Shown here: positions 1 to 7,178 of the stretch, one piece after another
Numbering within the stretch: position 1 is the first letter of the stretch
How the letters are laid out: each line of letters opens with the position of its first letter
Assembly: GCA_030740295.1 (NCBI GenBank)
Contig: JASLXP010000346.1
Span: 1 to 16,024, forward strand
Origin: Planctomycetota bacterium
GTDB lineage: Bacteria > Planctomycetota > PUPC01 > JACPCR01
Reading direction: 5' to 3'
Length of the DNA stretch: 16,024 bases
Notes under the pieces: model-generated
Seen by the model: only the letters and a program-made list of their open reading frames with translations
The model's database searches: none
Told to the model about the DNA's origin: nothing
Made by a program: the position numbers and the translations under genes

Positions 1-1
1 C

Positions 2-43
2 CTGATGCGTCTCCCCCTGGCCGAACATTCTCACACCACCTGA
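2..43 (+). CDS. Possible 3' end of an upstream gene
   Basis: One plus-strand frame is open from the left edge and stops with TGA at 41-43, eight bases before the ndk start. The spacing would suit an operon partner of ndk. Thirteen codons are too few to identify a family, and an open stretch this short occurs easily by chance, so this is only a possibility. Confidence 0.2.
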   Translation: MMRLPLAEHSHTT

Positions 44-51
44 GGAAATCG

Positions 52-510
52 ATGGAAAGAACACTCGCATTCATAAAGCCGGACGGCGTACATCGCCGCG
101 CTGTCGGCAAAATCGTTCAGCGTTTCGAGGAGAAGGGCCTCAAGCTCATCGGCCTCAAGCTGGTGCATCTGTCGGAAGAGCTCGTGAAGAGCCATTATGC
201 GGAGCACGAGGGCAAGCCTTTCTTCGAATCCCTCGTCGAGTTTGTGCGTGCCGGTCCGGTTGTGCTGATCGCCCTGGAAGGCCCGGAGGCCATCTCGGTC
301 GTTCGCAAACTGGTGGGTGCGACTTCCGGCCTGGAAGCAGAGCCCGGCACGATCCGCGGGGATTTCAGTGTGAGTAAGAGTTTCAACCTGATCCACGCTT
401 CCGATGGGCCCGAATCGGCCGCGGCGGAACTGAGCAGGTTCTTCGCGGATGGAGAACTGGTGGACTGGACACCCACGGATTGGGATTGGTTGGGAGTGGC
501 GGAAAAATAG
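52..510 (+). CDS. ndk: Nucleoside diphosphate kinase
   Basis: Predicted to transfer the gamma phosphate from ATP to nucleoside diphosphates through a phospho-histidine intermediate, balancing cytosolic NTP and dNTP pools. The 152-residue product opens with the family start (ERTLAFIKPDGV; Lys9 in the nucleotide site). It carries the active-site block FNLIHASDG with catalytic His115, and the EGKPFF segment near residue 53. Bacterial Ndk is usually about 140 residues, so the protein is complete with a slightly long C-terminus ending in a Trp-rich stretch (WTPTDWDW). The ATG at 52 is preceded by a GAGGA ribosome-binding site at 42-46, which fixes the start. The gene runs in the same direction as hemB and mrp but is separated from hemB by about 250 bases containing a large hairpin, so they may not share one transcript. 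Confidence 0.97.
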   Translation: MERTLAFIKPDGVHRRAVGKIVQRFEEKGLKLIGLKLVHLSEELVKSHYAEHEGKPFFESLVEFVRAGPVVLIALEGPEAISVVRKLVGATSGLEAEPGTIRGDFSVSKSFNLIHASDGPESAAAELSRFFADGELVDWTPTDWDWLGVAEK

Positions 511-563
511 GAGGAGGACCCCGAGGCAGGGCAAGACGAGAATATCGGCCTCGAAGGAGGCCT

Positions 564-633
564 GGGCACGCCGGCGTCTCGCCGGCTGAGCGACCTACGT
601 CGCTCCCGTTGCCAGCGGGACGCTGGCGTGCCC
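564..633. repeat. REP-like long imperfect palindrome
   Basis: The outer arms 564-586 and 611-633 match as reverse complements at 20 of 23 positions. Two of the three differences would be G-U pairs in RNA. Inside them a perfect 7-bp stem (GAGCGAC at 588-594 with GTCGCTC at 599-605) closes a 4-base loop. The element is GC-rich, lies wholly between ndk and hemB and has no T-run after it, so it does not look like a simple intrinsic terminator. Size and design match dispersed extragenic palindromes (REP type or MITE-like), but copy number cannot be judged from one copy. Confidence 0.7.
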
Positions 634-759
634 ACGTAAAACATCGAAGGTTGAGCGGGCCCGGCCCCCAAACATGTCCATTGCAGTAACTATCAATTCA
701 GCGGCAATTCGTTGAAACATCGATCCACCAGCCTTCCCATACCAATAACCATTCATCCC

Positions 760-1758
760 ATGTTCCCCTCCCATCGTCCACGCAGACTGCGGGCCAGTGA
801 AAACCTGAGGCGGATGGTACGCGAGCATTCGCTGGCTGTGGATGATCTGATCTATCCGCTGTTTGTGCGGCCGGGGAAGGGCGAGCGTCGTCCGATCAGA
901 TCGATGCCGGGACAGTATCAGCTCTCGATTGATGAGCTGGTGAAAGAAGCGGAAGAAACGCTCGGGCTGGGTGTGCCGGCGATCATTCTGTTTGGAATTC
1001 CAGAGTCCAAGGATGCGGTCGGGTCTGAAGCGTACAATCCCAACGGCATTATCTGTGAAGCGATTCGGGCGGTGAAGGAGGCCGTGCCGGAACTGGTCGT
1101 GATCACCGACGTCTGCCTTTGCGAATACACGGACCACGGGCATTGCGGCGTGGTGCACAAAAGGGAGGTGCAAGGGCGTGAAGGTTTCGTGATCGATAAC
1201 GATGCCACGCTCGAACTGCTGGTGAAGGAATCCGTGGTCCATGCGGAAGCGGGGGCGGATATGATTGCGCCGAGTGACATGATGGACGGCCGCATTGGCG
1301 CGGTGCGAAAAGGGCTGGATGAGTCCGGCTTTAACGACATCCCCATCATGGCTTACTCGGCCAAGTATGCTTCAGCCTTCTACGGGCCGTTCCGGGACGC
1401 CGCGGAATCTCCGCCTCAGTTCGGAGATCGCAGTACGTATCAGATGGATCCCCCAAACAGTGATGAGGCCATCCGGGAGGTCGAGCTCGATATCCAGGAG
1501 GGCGCGGACATCGTCATGACTAAACCGGCGCTCGCCTACATGGATATCACCCGCCGGGTCAAAGATACCTTTAACGTTCCGATTGCCACCTATAGCGTGA
1601 GCGGTGAGTACGCGATGGTCAAAGCCGCGGCGGCAAACGGCTGGATCGACGAAAAACGAATCGTCATCGAATTGCTCACCGGATTTCGACGTGCCGGAGC
1701 GGATCTGATCCTGACCTATTGGGCAAAAGACGCGGCTCGATGGCTCGGTGGCGGGTAA
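760..1758 (+). CDS. hemB: Delta-aminolevulinic acid dehydratase (porphobilinogen synthase)
   Basis: Predicted to condense two 5-aminolevulinate molecules to porphobilinogen, the second committed step of tetrapyrrole (haem, cobalamin) synthesis in the cytosol. The signature [19 protein letters not shown] is intact. The two Schiff-base lysines are seen at Lys202 (MAYSAKYAS) and Lys255 (MTKPALAY). The metal loop [14 protein letters not shown] carries three cysteines (119, 121, 129), which marks the zinc-dependent type rather than the Asp-rich magnesium type. Starting at ATG 760 gives 332 residues, the normal family length, beginning shortly before the conserved [17 protein letters not shown] segment. 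A TTG at 712 would add 16 unconserved residues. No good ribosome-binding site precedes either start, so the exact start is less sure than the identity. Confidence 0.96.
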   Translation: MFPSHRPRRLRASENLRRMVREHSLAVDDLIYPLFVRPGKGERRPIRSMPGQYQLSIDELVKEAEETLGLGVPAIILFGIPESKDAVGSEAYNPNGIICEAIRAVKEAVPELVVITDVCLCEYTDHGHCGVVHKREVQGREGFVIDNDATLELLVKESVVHAEAGADMIAPSDMMDGRIGAVRKGLDESGFNDIPIMAYSAKYASAFYGPFRDAAESPPQFGDRSTYQMDPPNSDEAIREVELDIQEGADIVMTKPALAYMDITRRVKDTFNVPIATYSVSGEYAMVKAAAANGWIDEKRIVIELLTGFRRAGADLILTYWAKDAARWLGGG

Positions 1759-1793
1759 GGTCGCCGAATCTAGAATTCCGCGCATTCAGTCTC

Positions 1794-1833
1794 GGCGCTC
1801 CGCCAGGGAAGCGGGGAAGCTGCACAGAGCGCC
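1794..1833. other. Inverted repeat in the hemB-mrp gap
   Basis: GGCGCTC (1794-1800) and GAGCGCC (1827-1833) are a perfect 7-bp inverted repeat with a 26-base loop in the 126-bp gap before mrp. There is no T-run, so a terminator is unlikely. It could be a weak mRNA structure or chance in GC-rich sequence. Nothing else is recognisable in this gap. Confidence 0.2.
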
Positions 1834-1884
1834 AGCGACTTCGACGGAAAGACCACGTCACCCACTCTCAACGAAAAATTCACA

Positions 1885-2979
1885 ATGCAGGTAGACAAAG
1901 ATTACGTACTGTCCGCGCTCAAGAAGATTCAGGAACCGGATCTTGGAAAAGACATCGTCAGCCTCGACATGGTTCACGAAATCAAGGTGGAAGGCGGACG
2001 CGTCAGCCTGACCATCGAATCTCTTGCCCCGCTCTATCCAACGGAAGTCGAGCTTGCGAACTCATGCCGCACGGCGCTGCTGGATTTGCCCGGTGTCGAA
2101 GAGGTCGATCTTCAGACTAGGTTTCGCGTAACCGCGGCACCCCGAACCGATAACAAAGAGCTGTTGCCGCAAGTCAAAAACACAATCGCCATTGCGAGCG
2201 GCAAGGGCGGGGTCGGTAAATCCACATTAGCGGTTAATGCAGCCGTCCACCTTGCTCGCATGGGCGCAAAAGTGGGATTACTCGACGCGGATGTTTACGG
2301 GCCCAGCATCCCGAAGATGACCGGTGTGGAAGGACAGAAGCAACTCGAAGACTCCGGCTCCGGCAAGCCTGCACCGCCGGAAGCGCATGGAATGAAGATC
2401 GTCTCCATCGGATTCTTTATCGACGACGACCAGCCCGTTATCTGGCGCGGCCCGATGGCGCACCAGGCGCTTCGGCAGTTCATCAGTGACTTCGAATGGG
2501 GCGAACTGGACTACCTCATCCTCGACCTTCCTCCAGGCACGGGTGATATCCAGCTCAGTCTGGCGCAGACCATCCCCCTCACCGGCGCGGTGATTGTGTG
2601 TACTCCACAGGATGTGGCGCTGCTGGATGCGACCAAGGGCTTGAAGATGCTCCAGCAGGTGCAGGCCAACATCTTCGGCATCGTCGAAAACATGAGCTGG
2701 TACGTCTGCCCTCATTGCGGCGAGCGCACGGAAATCTTCAGTCACGGCGGTGCCAGAGCCGCGTCCGATTCGCTGAATGTCGGCTTCCTCGGTGAGATAC
2801 CCATCGATACAGAGATACGAGTCGGCAGTGACGCGGGCAAGCCTTACATGGCCGGAGAGAAGGATGACACGGAGGTCGGCAAGGCATACATCGATGTTTG
2901 TCAGAACCTCGTATCAGCAATCAAGAAGCACAACGATGAAGCGTCCGGGACGGGCTTCACGATCAATATCAAACGATGA
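1885..2979 (+). CDS. mrp: Mrp/ApbC-type iron-sulfur cluster carrier ATPase
   Basis: Predicted cytosolic P-loop ATPase of the Mrp/NBP35/ApbC family, which holds an Fe-S cluster at a dimer interface and delivers it to apo-proteins. Residues 1-85 form an N-terminal MIP18/DUF59-like domain (LSALKKIQEPDLGKDIVSL). Residues 100-345 form the ATPase, with the deviant Walker A GKGGVGKST at 106-114, the DADVYGPS switch near 135, and the Walker B-like DLPPGTGD near 214. The cluster-binding CPHC is at 275-278. The length (364 residues) matches the usual two-domain bacterial Mrp, with a short C-terminal tail. The ATG at 1885 precedes the conserved start of the DUF59 domain, although no strong ribosome-binding site is seen. 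It lies 126 bp after hemB on the same strand and converges with the secreted protein gene at 3078. Confidence 0.95.
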   Translation: MQVDKDYVLSALKKIQEPDLGKDIVSLDMVHEIKVEGGRVSLTIESLAPLYPTEVELANSCRTALLDLPGVEEVDLQTRFRVTAAPRTDNKELLPQVKNTIAIASGKGGVGKSTLAVNAAVHLARMGAKVGLLDADVYGPSIPKMTGVEGQKQLEDSGSGKPAPPEAHGMKIVSIGFFIDDDQPVIWRGPMAHQALRQFISDFEWGELDYLILDLPPGTGDIQLSLAQTIPLTGAVIVCTPQDVALLDATKGLKMLQQVQANIFGIVENMSWYVCPHCGERTEIFSHGGARAASDSLNVGFLGEIPIDTEIRVGSDAGKPYMAGEKDDTEVGKAYIDVCQNLVSAIKKHNDEASGTGFTINIKR

Positions 2980-3038
2980 GACAGGTTAAGTCCCTCCGGG
3001 GCGCAATTTACAGGCGCAAACTCTCTGAATCCAGAACT

Positions 3039-3073
3039 CAGGACTCAAAGAGCCCTGCTCTGAGGCCGTCCTG
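3039..3073. terminator. Hairpin between convergent genes, weak terminator candidate
   Basis: CAGGAC (3039-3044) pairs with GTCCTG (3068-3073). Inside, AGAGC (3049-3053) pairs with GCTCT (3057-3061) around a 3-base loop. It lies in the 98-bp space between the convergent ends of mrp and the secreted protein gene, where a terminator is expected. The internal loop and the lack of a clean T-run on either strand make it a weak candidate. Confidence 0.3.
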
Positions 3074-3077
3074 CGAT

Positions 3078-3713
3078 TCATCTGATACGAGGGCCGCTCA
3101 CCGGCATCTTGCACGCTTCAAGGCTGCCTGCGCAGACAGGGCATTCCTCCCAATCCTTATAAAGGTTCTTGTAGTATTCACCATTGCTGTTGGCCTTGAA
3201 TCTCTTTAAGACTGCGGTGCCCTGGCCATGCAGTTTTTTGATCTTCTCCTGCCATTCCCGAAGGCCCTTGTCCGTCAGGTTCATTGATTCCAGTTTGATC
3301 TGCACCCACTTCGAGATGAGCTGCCGGATCATGCCTCGTCTCGTTTTGCCATCGGCGCTCTTGAGGGCACTGATCGTGGCTTCCGGGAGTCCTTTGCCAA
3401 AGGTTTCCACCGAGCTGCCCTTCTGACCGTAGAACGGCTTGCGGCACAGGTAAATCACAAACGCCTCGTATGACGGATGGCACAGAGGGCAGGTATAAAT
3501 GAAGTTCTCCATGCTGGGCCTGGTGCCTCTGTCTCTGCGAGGGATGATAAGCTCGACGGTCTCGGTCGACAGGCCGTCACGATACAGCCCTTCCAAAACG
3601 GCGAAGAACACAAACTGAGAGGTCTCATCCGAGAACCACCATCCCTGCGATTTGCGGGCATCCTCTGCATTTGTGCTCTGGAATAACAGAATGGCAAGAA
3701 CGAGCGTTTTCAT
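3078..3713 (-). CDS. Secreted six-cysteine protein of unknown function
   Basis: I do not recognise the family. The 211-residue product begins with a short signal-peptide-like segment (MKTLVLAILLFQSTNA, likely cleaved near residue 16), so it is probably exported. The mature part has six cysteines, four of them in two widely separated CPxC motifs: CPLC at 75-78 and CPVC at 191-194, plus Cys90 and Cys201. The spacing would suit one metal site built from both motifs, or redox-active pairs. The middle (110-185) is lysine-rich and predicted mostly helical. The ATG at 3713 follows an AAAGGGG ribosome-binding site (minus strand, 5 bases upstream). It is transcribed divergently from the FHA-GAF-phosphatase gene across a 244-bp gap. 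Intact frame, signal peptide and ribosome-binding site together make it a real gene. Confidence 0.8.
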   Translation of the reverse strand: MKTLVLAILLFQSTNAEDARKSQGWWFSDETSQFVFFAVLEGLYRDGLSTETVELIIPRRDRGTRPSMENFIYTCPLCHPSYEAFVIYLCRKPFYGQKGSSVETFGKGLPEATISALKSADGKTRRGMIRQLISKWVQIKLESMNLTDKGLREWQEKIKKLHGQGTAVLKRFKANSNGEYYKNLYKDWEECPVCAGSLEACKMPVSGPRIR

Positions 3714-3760
3714 GGGTACCCCTTTGAAGGATGAGCTGTGACATGCCGAAAGATGGATTC

Positions 3761-3775
3761 TATGTCATGGACATA
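3761..3775. promoter_or_regulatory. Small palindrome in the divergent gap
   Basis: TATGTC (3761-3766) and GACATA (3770-3775) form a 6-3-6 inverted repeat about 50 bp upstream of the secreted protein start. It could be an operator, but a repeat this short is also expected by chance. Confidence 0.2.
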
Positions 3776-3845
3776 ATTCCTGAGTAACGAGTCTGTAACT
3801 TTATGTGCCCCGTCATTCGCCAGCCCCCTCCGTGGCCCACTTCTC

Positions 3846-3873
3846 TTTACTTGTTTAAAGCCGGCTGTATAGT
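3846..3873 (+). promoter_or_regulatory. Candidate sigma-70-type promoter for the FHA-GAF-phosphatase gene
   Basis: TTTACT (3846-3851), a 16-bp spacer and TATAGT (3868-3873) fit a sigma-70-like promoter. It would start transcription near 3880 and leave an untranslated leader of about 78 bases before the ATG at 3958. Found by eye only. Confidence 0.4.
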
Positions 3874-3957
3874 CCGTATCCTAATTGCGGTGCGTGGGAG
3901 AAGAGGATTTCAAAGAGCTCCTGCAGGCCCTGTAGATAAGCCTTCCAGACGGTCGAG

Positions 3958-5670
3958 ATGCCTAAACTGATCATCAAAAACGGCCCGGTATCGGGCGAAG
4001 AATTTGAAATCAACGGCGACATCGTGGTCGGCCGCGGCACGATGACTGACATCGTCATCATTGACCCTACGATCTCGCGGAGGCATGCCATGGTGGCCCT
4101 GGCTGACGATCGTTATGTGGTGTCCGATCTTCAGAGTGGCAACGGCACACGCGTCAATGGAATGGCCATTCATGAGCCCACGCCTCTACGCGACGGTGAC
4201 GAAGTCCAGTTCGGTAATATCCGTGCCGACTTTCTCTGGCAGGATGACAAGAAGTCCAAAGAGCTGAACGAGACGATCGTCAAGATCCAGGAGGCGGAAG
4301 ATAAGGGAAAGACCAAGCAGCAGGTGGAGAGAATGGACGCCGGGGACCCGGCCGCATCCCTTGTCATTCAACCCACTGAGGAAATCCATCGAGATGATAT
4401 GGACGCTCTGCTGGAGATGAGCAAACGTCTCCAGGTGATCTATGACGTGGGCAAAGCCATCACCACCACGCTCGATGAGGACAAGCTGATGAACCTCATC
4501 ATGGACAAACTGTTCGAGGTGTTCCCGCAGGCGAACCGCGGCTTCATCATGCTGTACGACCCGAAAGACGGGCAGTTAACGCCCAAGGTCGCCCGAAACA
4601 AGAAGGGTGAGGCCACTGAGATAACCGTAAGCCGAACGCTGGTGAAGGAGGCGATCGACTCCCGGCAGGGAATCCTCAGCAAGGATGCTATGGATGACGA
4701 TCGTTATTCTATGGGACAGAGCATCGCCCAGTTCAAGATTCATTCAGTGATATGCGTACCCATGGTCGCCGACGACCTGGTCCTGGGCGTTCTACACATC
4801 GACGCTGATGATCCTCTCCATCCATTCGATAAGGATGACATGGCTTTGCTGCTCGGCATTGCCGGTCAGGCCGCACTTTCGCTGGCGAATACACGTCTCC
4901 ACACGAGGCTGCTGAAGCAGGAATTGCTCGAACAGGATCTGGCCCTCGCGACCCGCATCCAGCTTCGCTTCCTGCCGGATCAGCCGCCTGATGTGGATGG
5001 TTACACCTTCGTCGATGATTACAGCGCTGCACTCGAAGTGGGTGGTGACTACTACGATTTTCTTGAACTGCCCAATGGCAATATCGGCATTGCGTTGGGC
5101 GATGTCTCAGGCAAAGGTGTTTCCGCCGCGCTCTATATGGCCAAGCTCAGCAGTGATGTGCGATTTCACTCAGCGTCAAATTCCGAGCCCGGAGAGATCA
5201 TTACCAAGCTGAACGCCAGCCTGACAAAAGATGTTGAAGAAGGCATGTTCGTGACGTTGGTCTACATGGCTCTGAATCCGCAGACCCGAGAGCTCACTTA
5301 CACAAGTGCTGGCCACCTGCCCACGCTCGTTCGCCGTGAAAGTGGTGAGATTATTTCGCTTGAAGAGGCCGGAGACATCCCTCTCGGCATTGAAGAAGAT
5401 ACTGTATTCAGCCAGGCCACTTTCCAGCTCCAGGAAGGCGATACGGTAGTTACCTTCACTGACGGCGTTATCGAAGCAACAGACCCGGACCACGAACAGT
5501 TTGATGATGCGCGAGTGCTCGTCTCTCTCAAAGAAAGCGATGGCACGCCGGAGGGCGTCAAGGAGAAACTCCTTTCAGATGTGAAGGAGTTCATTAGAGG
5601 GGCGCCTCCCAACGATGACCTCACCCTCATTTGCTTCGGGCCGGCAATTCCGGAACTGGAATTCGGGTAG
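3958..5670 (+). CDS. FHA-GAF-PP2C (SpoIIE/RsbU-type) protein phosphatase
   Basis: Predicted cytosolic signalling phosphatase of 570 residues with three modules. Residues 1-95 are an FHA phosphothreonine-binding domain (VVGRG at 23-27, ISRRH at 39-43, SGNGTRVNG at 60-68). Residues 155-315 are a GAF sensor domain (ICVPMV, LGVLHIDADD). Residues 325-566 are a SpoIIE/RsbU-type PP2C with the metal-binding aspartates in VGGDYYDF (Asp364), GDVSGKG (Asp382), FTDGVIEA and PNDDLTLI all present, so it should be active. A predicted helical linker (100-150) joins FHA to GAF. No RsbV-like anti-sigma antagonist or RsbW-like kinase gene lies in this window, so the target is unknown. No transmembrane segment is seen. 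The next gene starts 37 bp downstream. It shares the FHA-GAF layout with the gene at 9624-11210. The ATG at 3958 begins directly at the FHA domain. Confidence 0.93.
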   Translation: MPKLIIKNGPVSGEEFEINGDIVVGRGTMTDIVIIDPTISRRHAMVALADDRYVVSDLQSGNGTRVNGMAIHEPTPLRDGDEVQFGNIRADFLWQDDKKSKELNETIVKIQEAEDKGKTKQQVERMDAGDPAASLVIQPTEEIHRDDMDALLEMSKRLQVIYDVGKAITTTLDEDKLMNLIMDKLFEVFPQANRGFIMLYDPKDGQLTPKVARNKKGEATEITVSRTLVKEAIDSRQGILSKDAMDDDRYSMGQSIAQFKIHSVICVPMVADDLVLGVLHIDADDPLHPFDKDDMALLLGIAGQAALSLANTRLHTRLLKQELLEQDLALATRIQLRFLPDQPPDVDGYTFVDDYSAALEVGGDYYDFLELPNGNIGIALGDVSGKGVSAALYMAKLSSDVRFHSASNSEPGEIITKLNASLTKDVEEGMFVTLVYMALNPQTRELTYTSAGHLPTLVRRESGEIISLEEAGDIPLGIEEDTVFSQATFQLQEGDTVVTFTDGVIEATDPDHEQFDDARVLVSLKESDGTPEGVKEKLLSDVKEFIRGAPPNDDLTLICFGPAIPELEFG

Positions 5671-5707
5671 CTGTCGCCGAGATTTCGCCACACACACATC
5701 ACCTGCT

Positions 5708-6364
5708 GTGATCGCCATCGCCCCTGCCTTCATAAGCCAATGCAAGCTTGGCATCCTGCAGGTGGAGGGCATTCGTATCGGGCCTGCCTCGGATGGACTA
5801 CAAGCCGCTGTGAATGATCTCTGCCGGCGGCGGACCAGATTCTTCGACCTCGAACACGCCACCGAAATTCCAGGTGTGCAGAAGGCCAGGGAACTTTTCC
5901 GGCGCCTTGGAACAGATCCGAACAAGACCAGGCCATGTTCAGAAATGTTCTTGCGACACATCCTCCGCAGCGGGGAGTTTTATCAGGTGTTGAATTTAGT
6001 CGATCTGACCAACTGGTCCTCCGCGGAAATCGCGTCGCCCATATGCGTCTACGATCGCTCGCACATTGAGGGCGGCATCACACTCAGGCCCGGTGTGGAT
6101 GGCGAAACGTTCGAATCCATCCGAGGCAAACAGATGGATGTGCGCGGCCGCCCCGTGCTGTCGGACCAGGCCGGTGTCTTCGGCAGTCCCTTCGCCGATT
6201 CTGCGCGCACACGGATACGCCCTGACACAGTTGAAGCTCTGGTCGTCTGGTTTACTCTCTCCGAATATCCCAACCGGGCCCTGACGGCGGATATCGAAAC
6301 CTACGCCGAACGCCTGACCCAATACGACATCGGGCATCCTGGCCAGATAGAGATAGTTACCTGA
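5708..6364 (+). CDS. Solo B3/B4 domain protein (PheT-like tRNA-binding/editing domain)
   Basis: The 218-residue product resembles the B3/B4 domain of the phenylalanyl-tRNA synthetase beta chain occurring alone (COG3382 family). Supporting segments are VLNLVDLTNW, HIEGGITLRPGVDGETFESIRGK and VLSDQAGVFGSPFADSARTRI. In PheT this fold binds and edits Tyr-tRNA(Phe). Free-standing copies may edit mischarged tRNA or bind amino-acid-like ligands, but the function of this group is not settled. The frame is open from inside the preceding gene. The GTG at 5708 is chosen because it gives the usual length and starts where the domain begins; no ATG is available there and no clear ribosome-binding site is seen. 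The stop codon is one base before the methyltransferase ATG, so the two are surely cotranscribed. Confidence 0.85.
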   Translation: MIAIAPAFISQCKLGILQVEGIRIGPASDGLQAAVNDLCRRRTRFFDLEHATEIPGVQKARELFRRLGTDPNKTRPCSEMFLRHILRSGEFYQVLNLVDLTNWSSAEIASPICVYDRSHIEGGITLRPGVDGETFESIRGKQMDVRGRPVLSDQAGVFGSPFADSARTRIRPDTVEALVVWFTLSEYPNRALTADIETYAERLTQYDIGHPGQIEIVT

Positions 6365-6365
6365 C

Positions 6366-7070
6366 ATGCCGAATACCGTCGTTTATCGCCAAACGGACGC
6401 GGCCGAAGATACCCACCACAGGGTCAGCCCGGCTCTGCTCGCGCTGTTCCGATCCATTGCTTCGCCCGGGCACTATGCGATCGATGTAGGATGCGGTCAG
6501 GGACGTTTCACCTTCGAGATTGCGCCTAGCCTGGCCCATACCATCGGAATCGATCTGGGGATGGAATCCATCGAGGCGGCGCAGGCAGAAGCGGATGACA
6601 AAGGCATCGACAATGTTTCGTTCTTCGTGGCTGATGCCGAACAGGTGGATTACTCCGAGTTCATCACCTTCGAACCATACGACCTGGTGACCGCTCACCT
6701 GTGCATGTCAGAAGCCATCATAGCTCGCACTGCCGCGTCCCTGCGCCCGGGAGGCAGGTTTCTATTCGCCGCGCTCGAAGCCAGGCAGTGGGAGGAGACA
6801 GGGCTCCGGTCATCTTTCGCCTTTACTGAGGAGGGCATGCGAACAGCTCTGGTGAACGCGGGATTTCGTGTGGAATACCTTGGCGTGGAAACCGAGATTC
6901 TGGAATACGACACCGCGTTGTCTCTCGAAACCGCGTGGCTCAACGGCGCCTCCCCCAAATGGCTCAATGACACACGCCGTGCAGGTCTGACCCAGCATAT
7001 TCAGACGGGCGGAAACACGCTGACGGTCCGCAGTCATCTTGTCGGACGCGCCATCAAGCCGCCTCGCTGA
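6366..7070 (+). CDS. Class I SAM-dependent methyltransferase
   Basis: A 234-residue Rossmann-fold methyltransferase. Motif I is AIDVGCGQGRF (38-48), the acidic residue after strand beta-2 is in TIGIDLG, and a LRPGGRFLFAA segment follows strand beta-5 as in the Methyltransf_11/25 group. The substrate cannot be told. The N-terminal VVYRQTDAAEDTHHRVSP may form a substrate lid. It starts one base after the B3/B4 gene stop, so the pair forms a two-gene unit, and an RNA-related substrate is possible but only by context. A candidate terminator hairpin follows at 7107-7130, which would end this operon before the ADP-ribosylglycohydrolase gene. Confidence 0.85.
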   Translation: MPNTVVYRQTDAAEDTHHRVSPALLALFRSIASPGHYAIDVGCGQGRFTFEIAPSLAHTIGIDLGMESIEAAQAEADDKGIDNVSFFVADAEQVDYSEFITFEPYDLVTAHLCMSEAIIARTAASLRPGGRFLFAALEARQWEETGLRSSFAFTEEGMRTALVNAGFRVEYLGVETEILEYDTALSLETAWLNGASPKWLNDTRRAGLTQHIQTGGNTLTVRSHLVGRAIKPPR

Positions 7071-7106
7071 GGAATGGACGGCGGCTCCTTGAGCAGCCCA
7101 AATCCA

Positions 7107-7130
7107 AAAACGTGATCCCGAACACGTTTT
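7107..7130. terminator. Candidate terminator with symmetrical A/T flanks
   Basis: AAAACGTG (7107-7114) and CACGTTTT (7123-7130) are perfect 8-bp arms around an 8-base loop, 37 bases after the methyltransferase stop. The stem has only four G/C pairs, so it would be a weak intrinsic terminator, but its position between two transcription units fits. Confidence 0.4.
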
Positions 7131-7142
7131 CCATGAAAATCT

Positions 7143-7176
7143 CCAGACCCTCTGACTCTGACTCCCATAGGTCTGG
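7143..7176 (+). promoter_or_regulatory. Hairpin over the translation start region of the ADP-ribosylglycohydrolase gene
   Basis: CCAGACC (7143-7149) and GGTCTGG (7170-7176) form a perfect 7-bp stem ending two bases before the TTG start at 7179. The 20-base loop contains a CTCTGA-CTCTGA repeat. Any ribosome-binding purines (AGG at 7169-7171) lie in the right arm, so folding would hide them. This suggests translational control, an inference from position only. Confidence 0.35.
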
Positions 7177-7178
7177 AA

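Noticed and set aside
564..633. CRISPR-like repeat or IS end
   Set aside because: There is a single palindrome, no regularly spaced copies, no transposase and no target-site duplication that I can identify.
195..671. Minus-strand frame opposite ndk
   Set aside because: Ndk on the plus strand is certain, and the shadow translation is low-complexity Ser/Pro/Arg-rich.
712..759. TTG start giving a 348-residue HemB
   Set aside because: The additional residues are not part of the conserved family N-terminus, and the ATG at 760 gives the standard length.
5615..5707. Longer start for the solo B3/B4 protein inside the phosphatase gene
   Set aside because: The extra 31 residues overlap the phosphatase coding end and read as an out-of-frame translation. 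GTG at 5708 gives the normal domain start.
7107..7176. A riboswitch upstream of the ADP-ribosylglycohydrolase gene
   Set aside because: The two hairpins are real inverted repeats, but I see no conserved core of a known riboswitch class, so only hairpins are reported.
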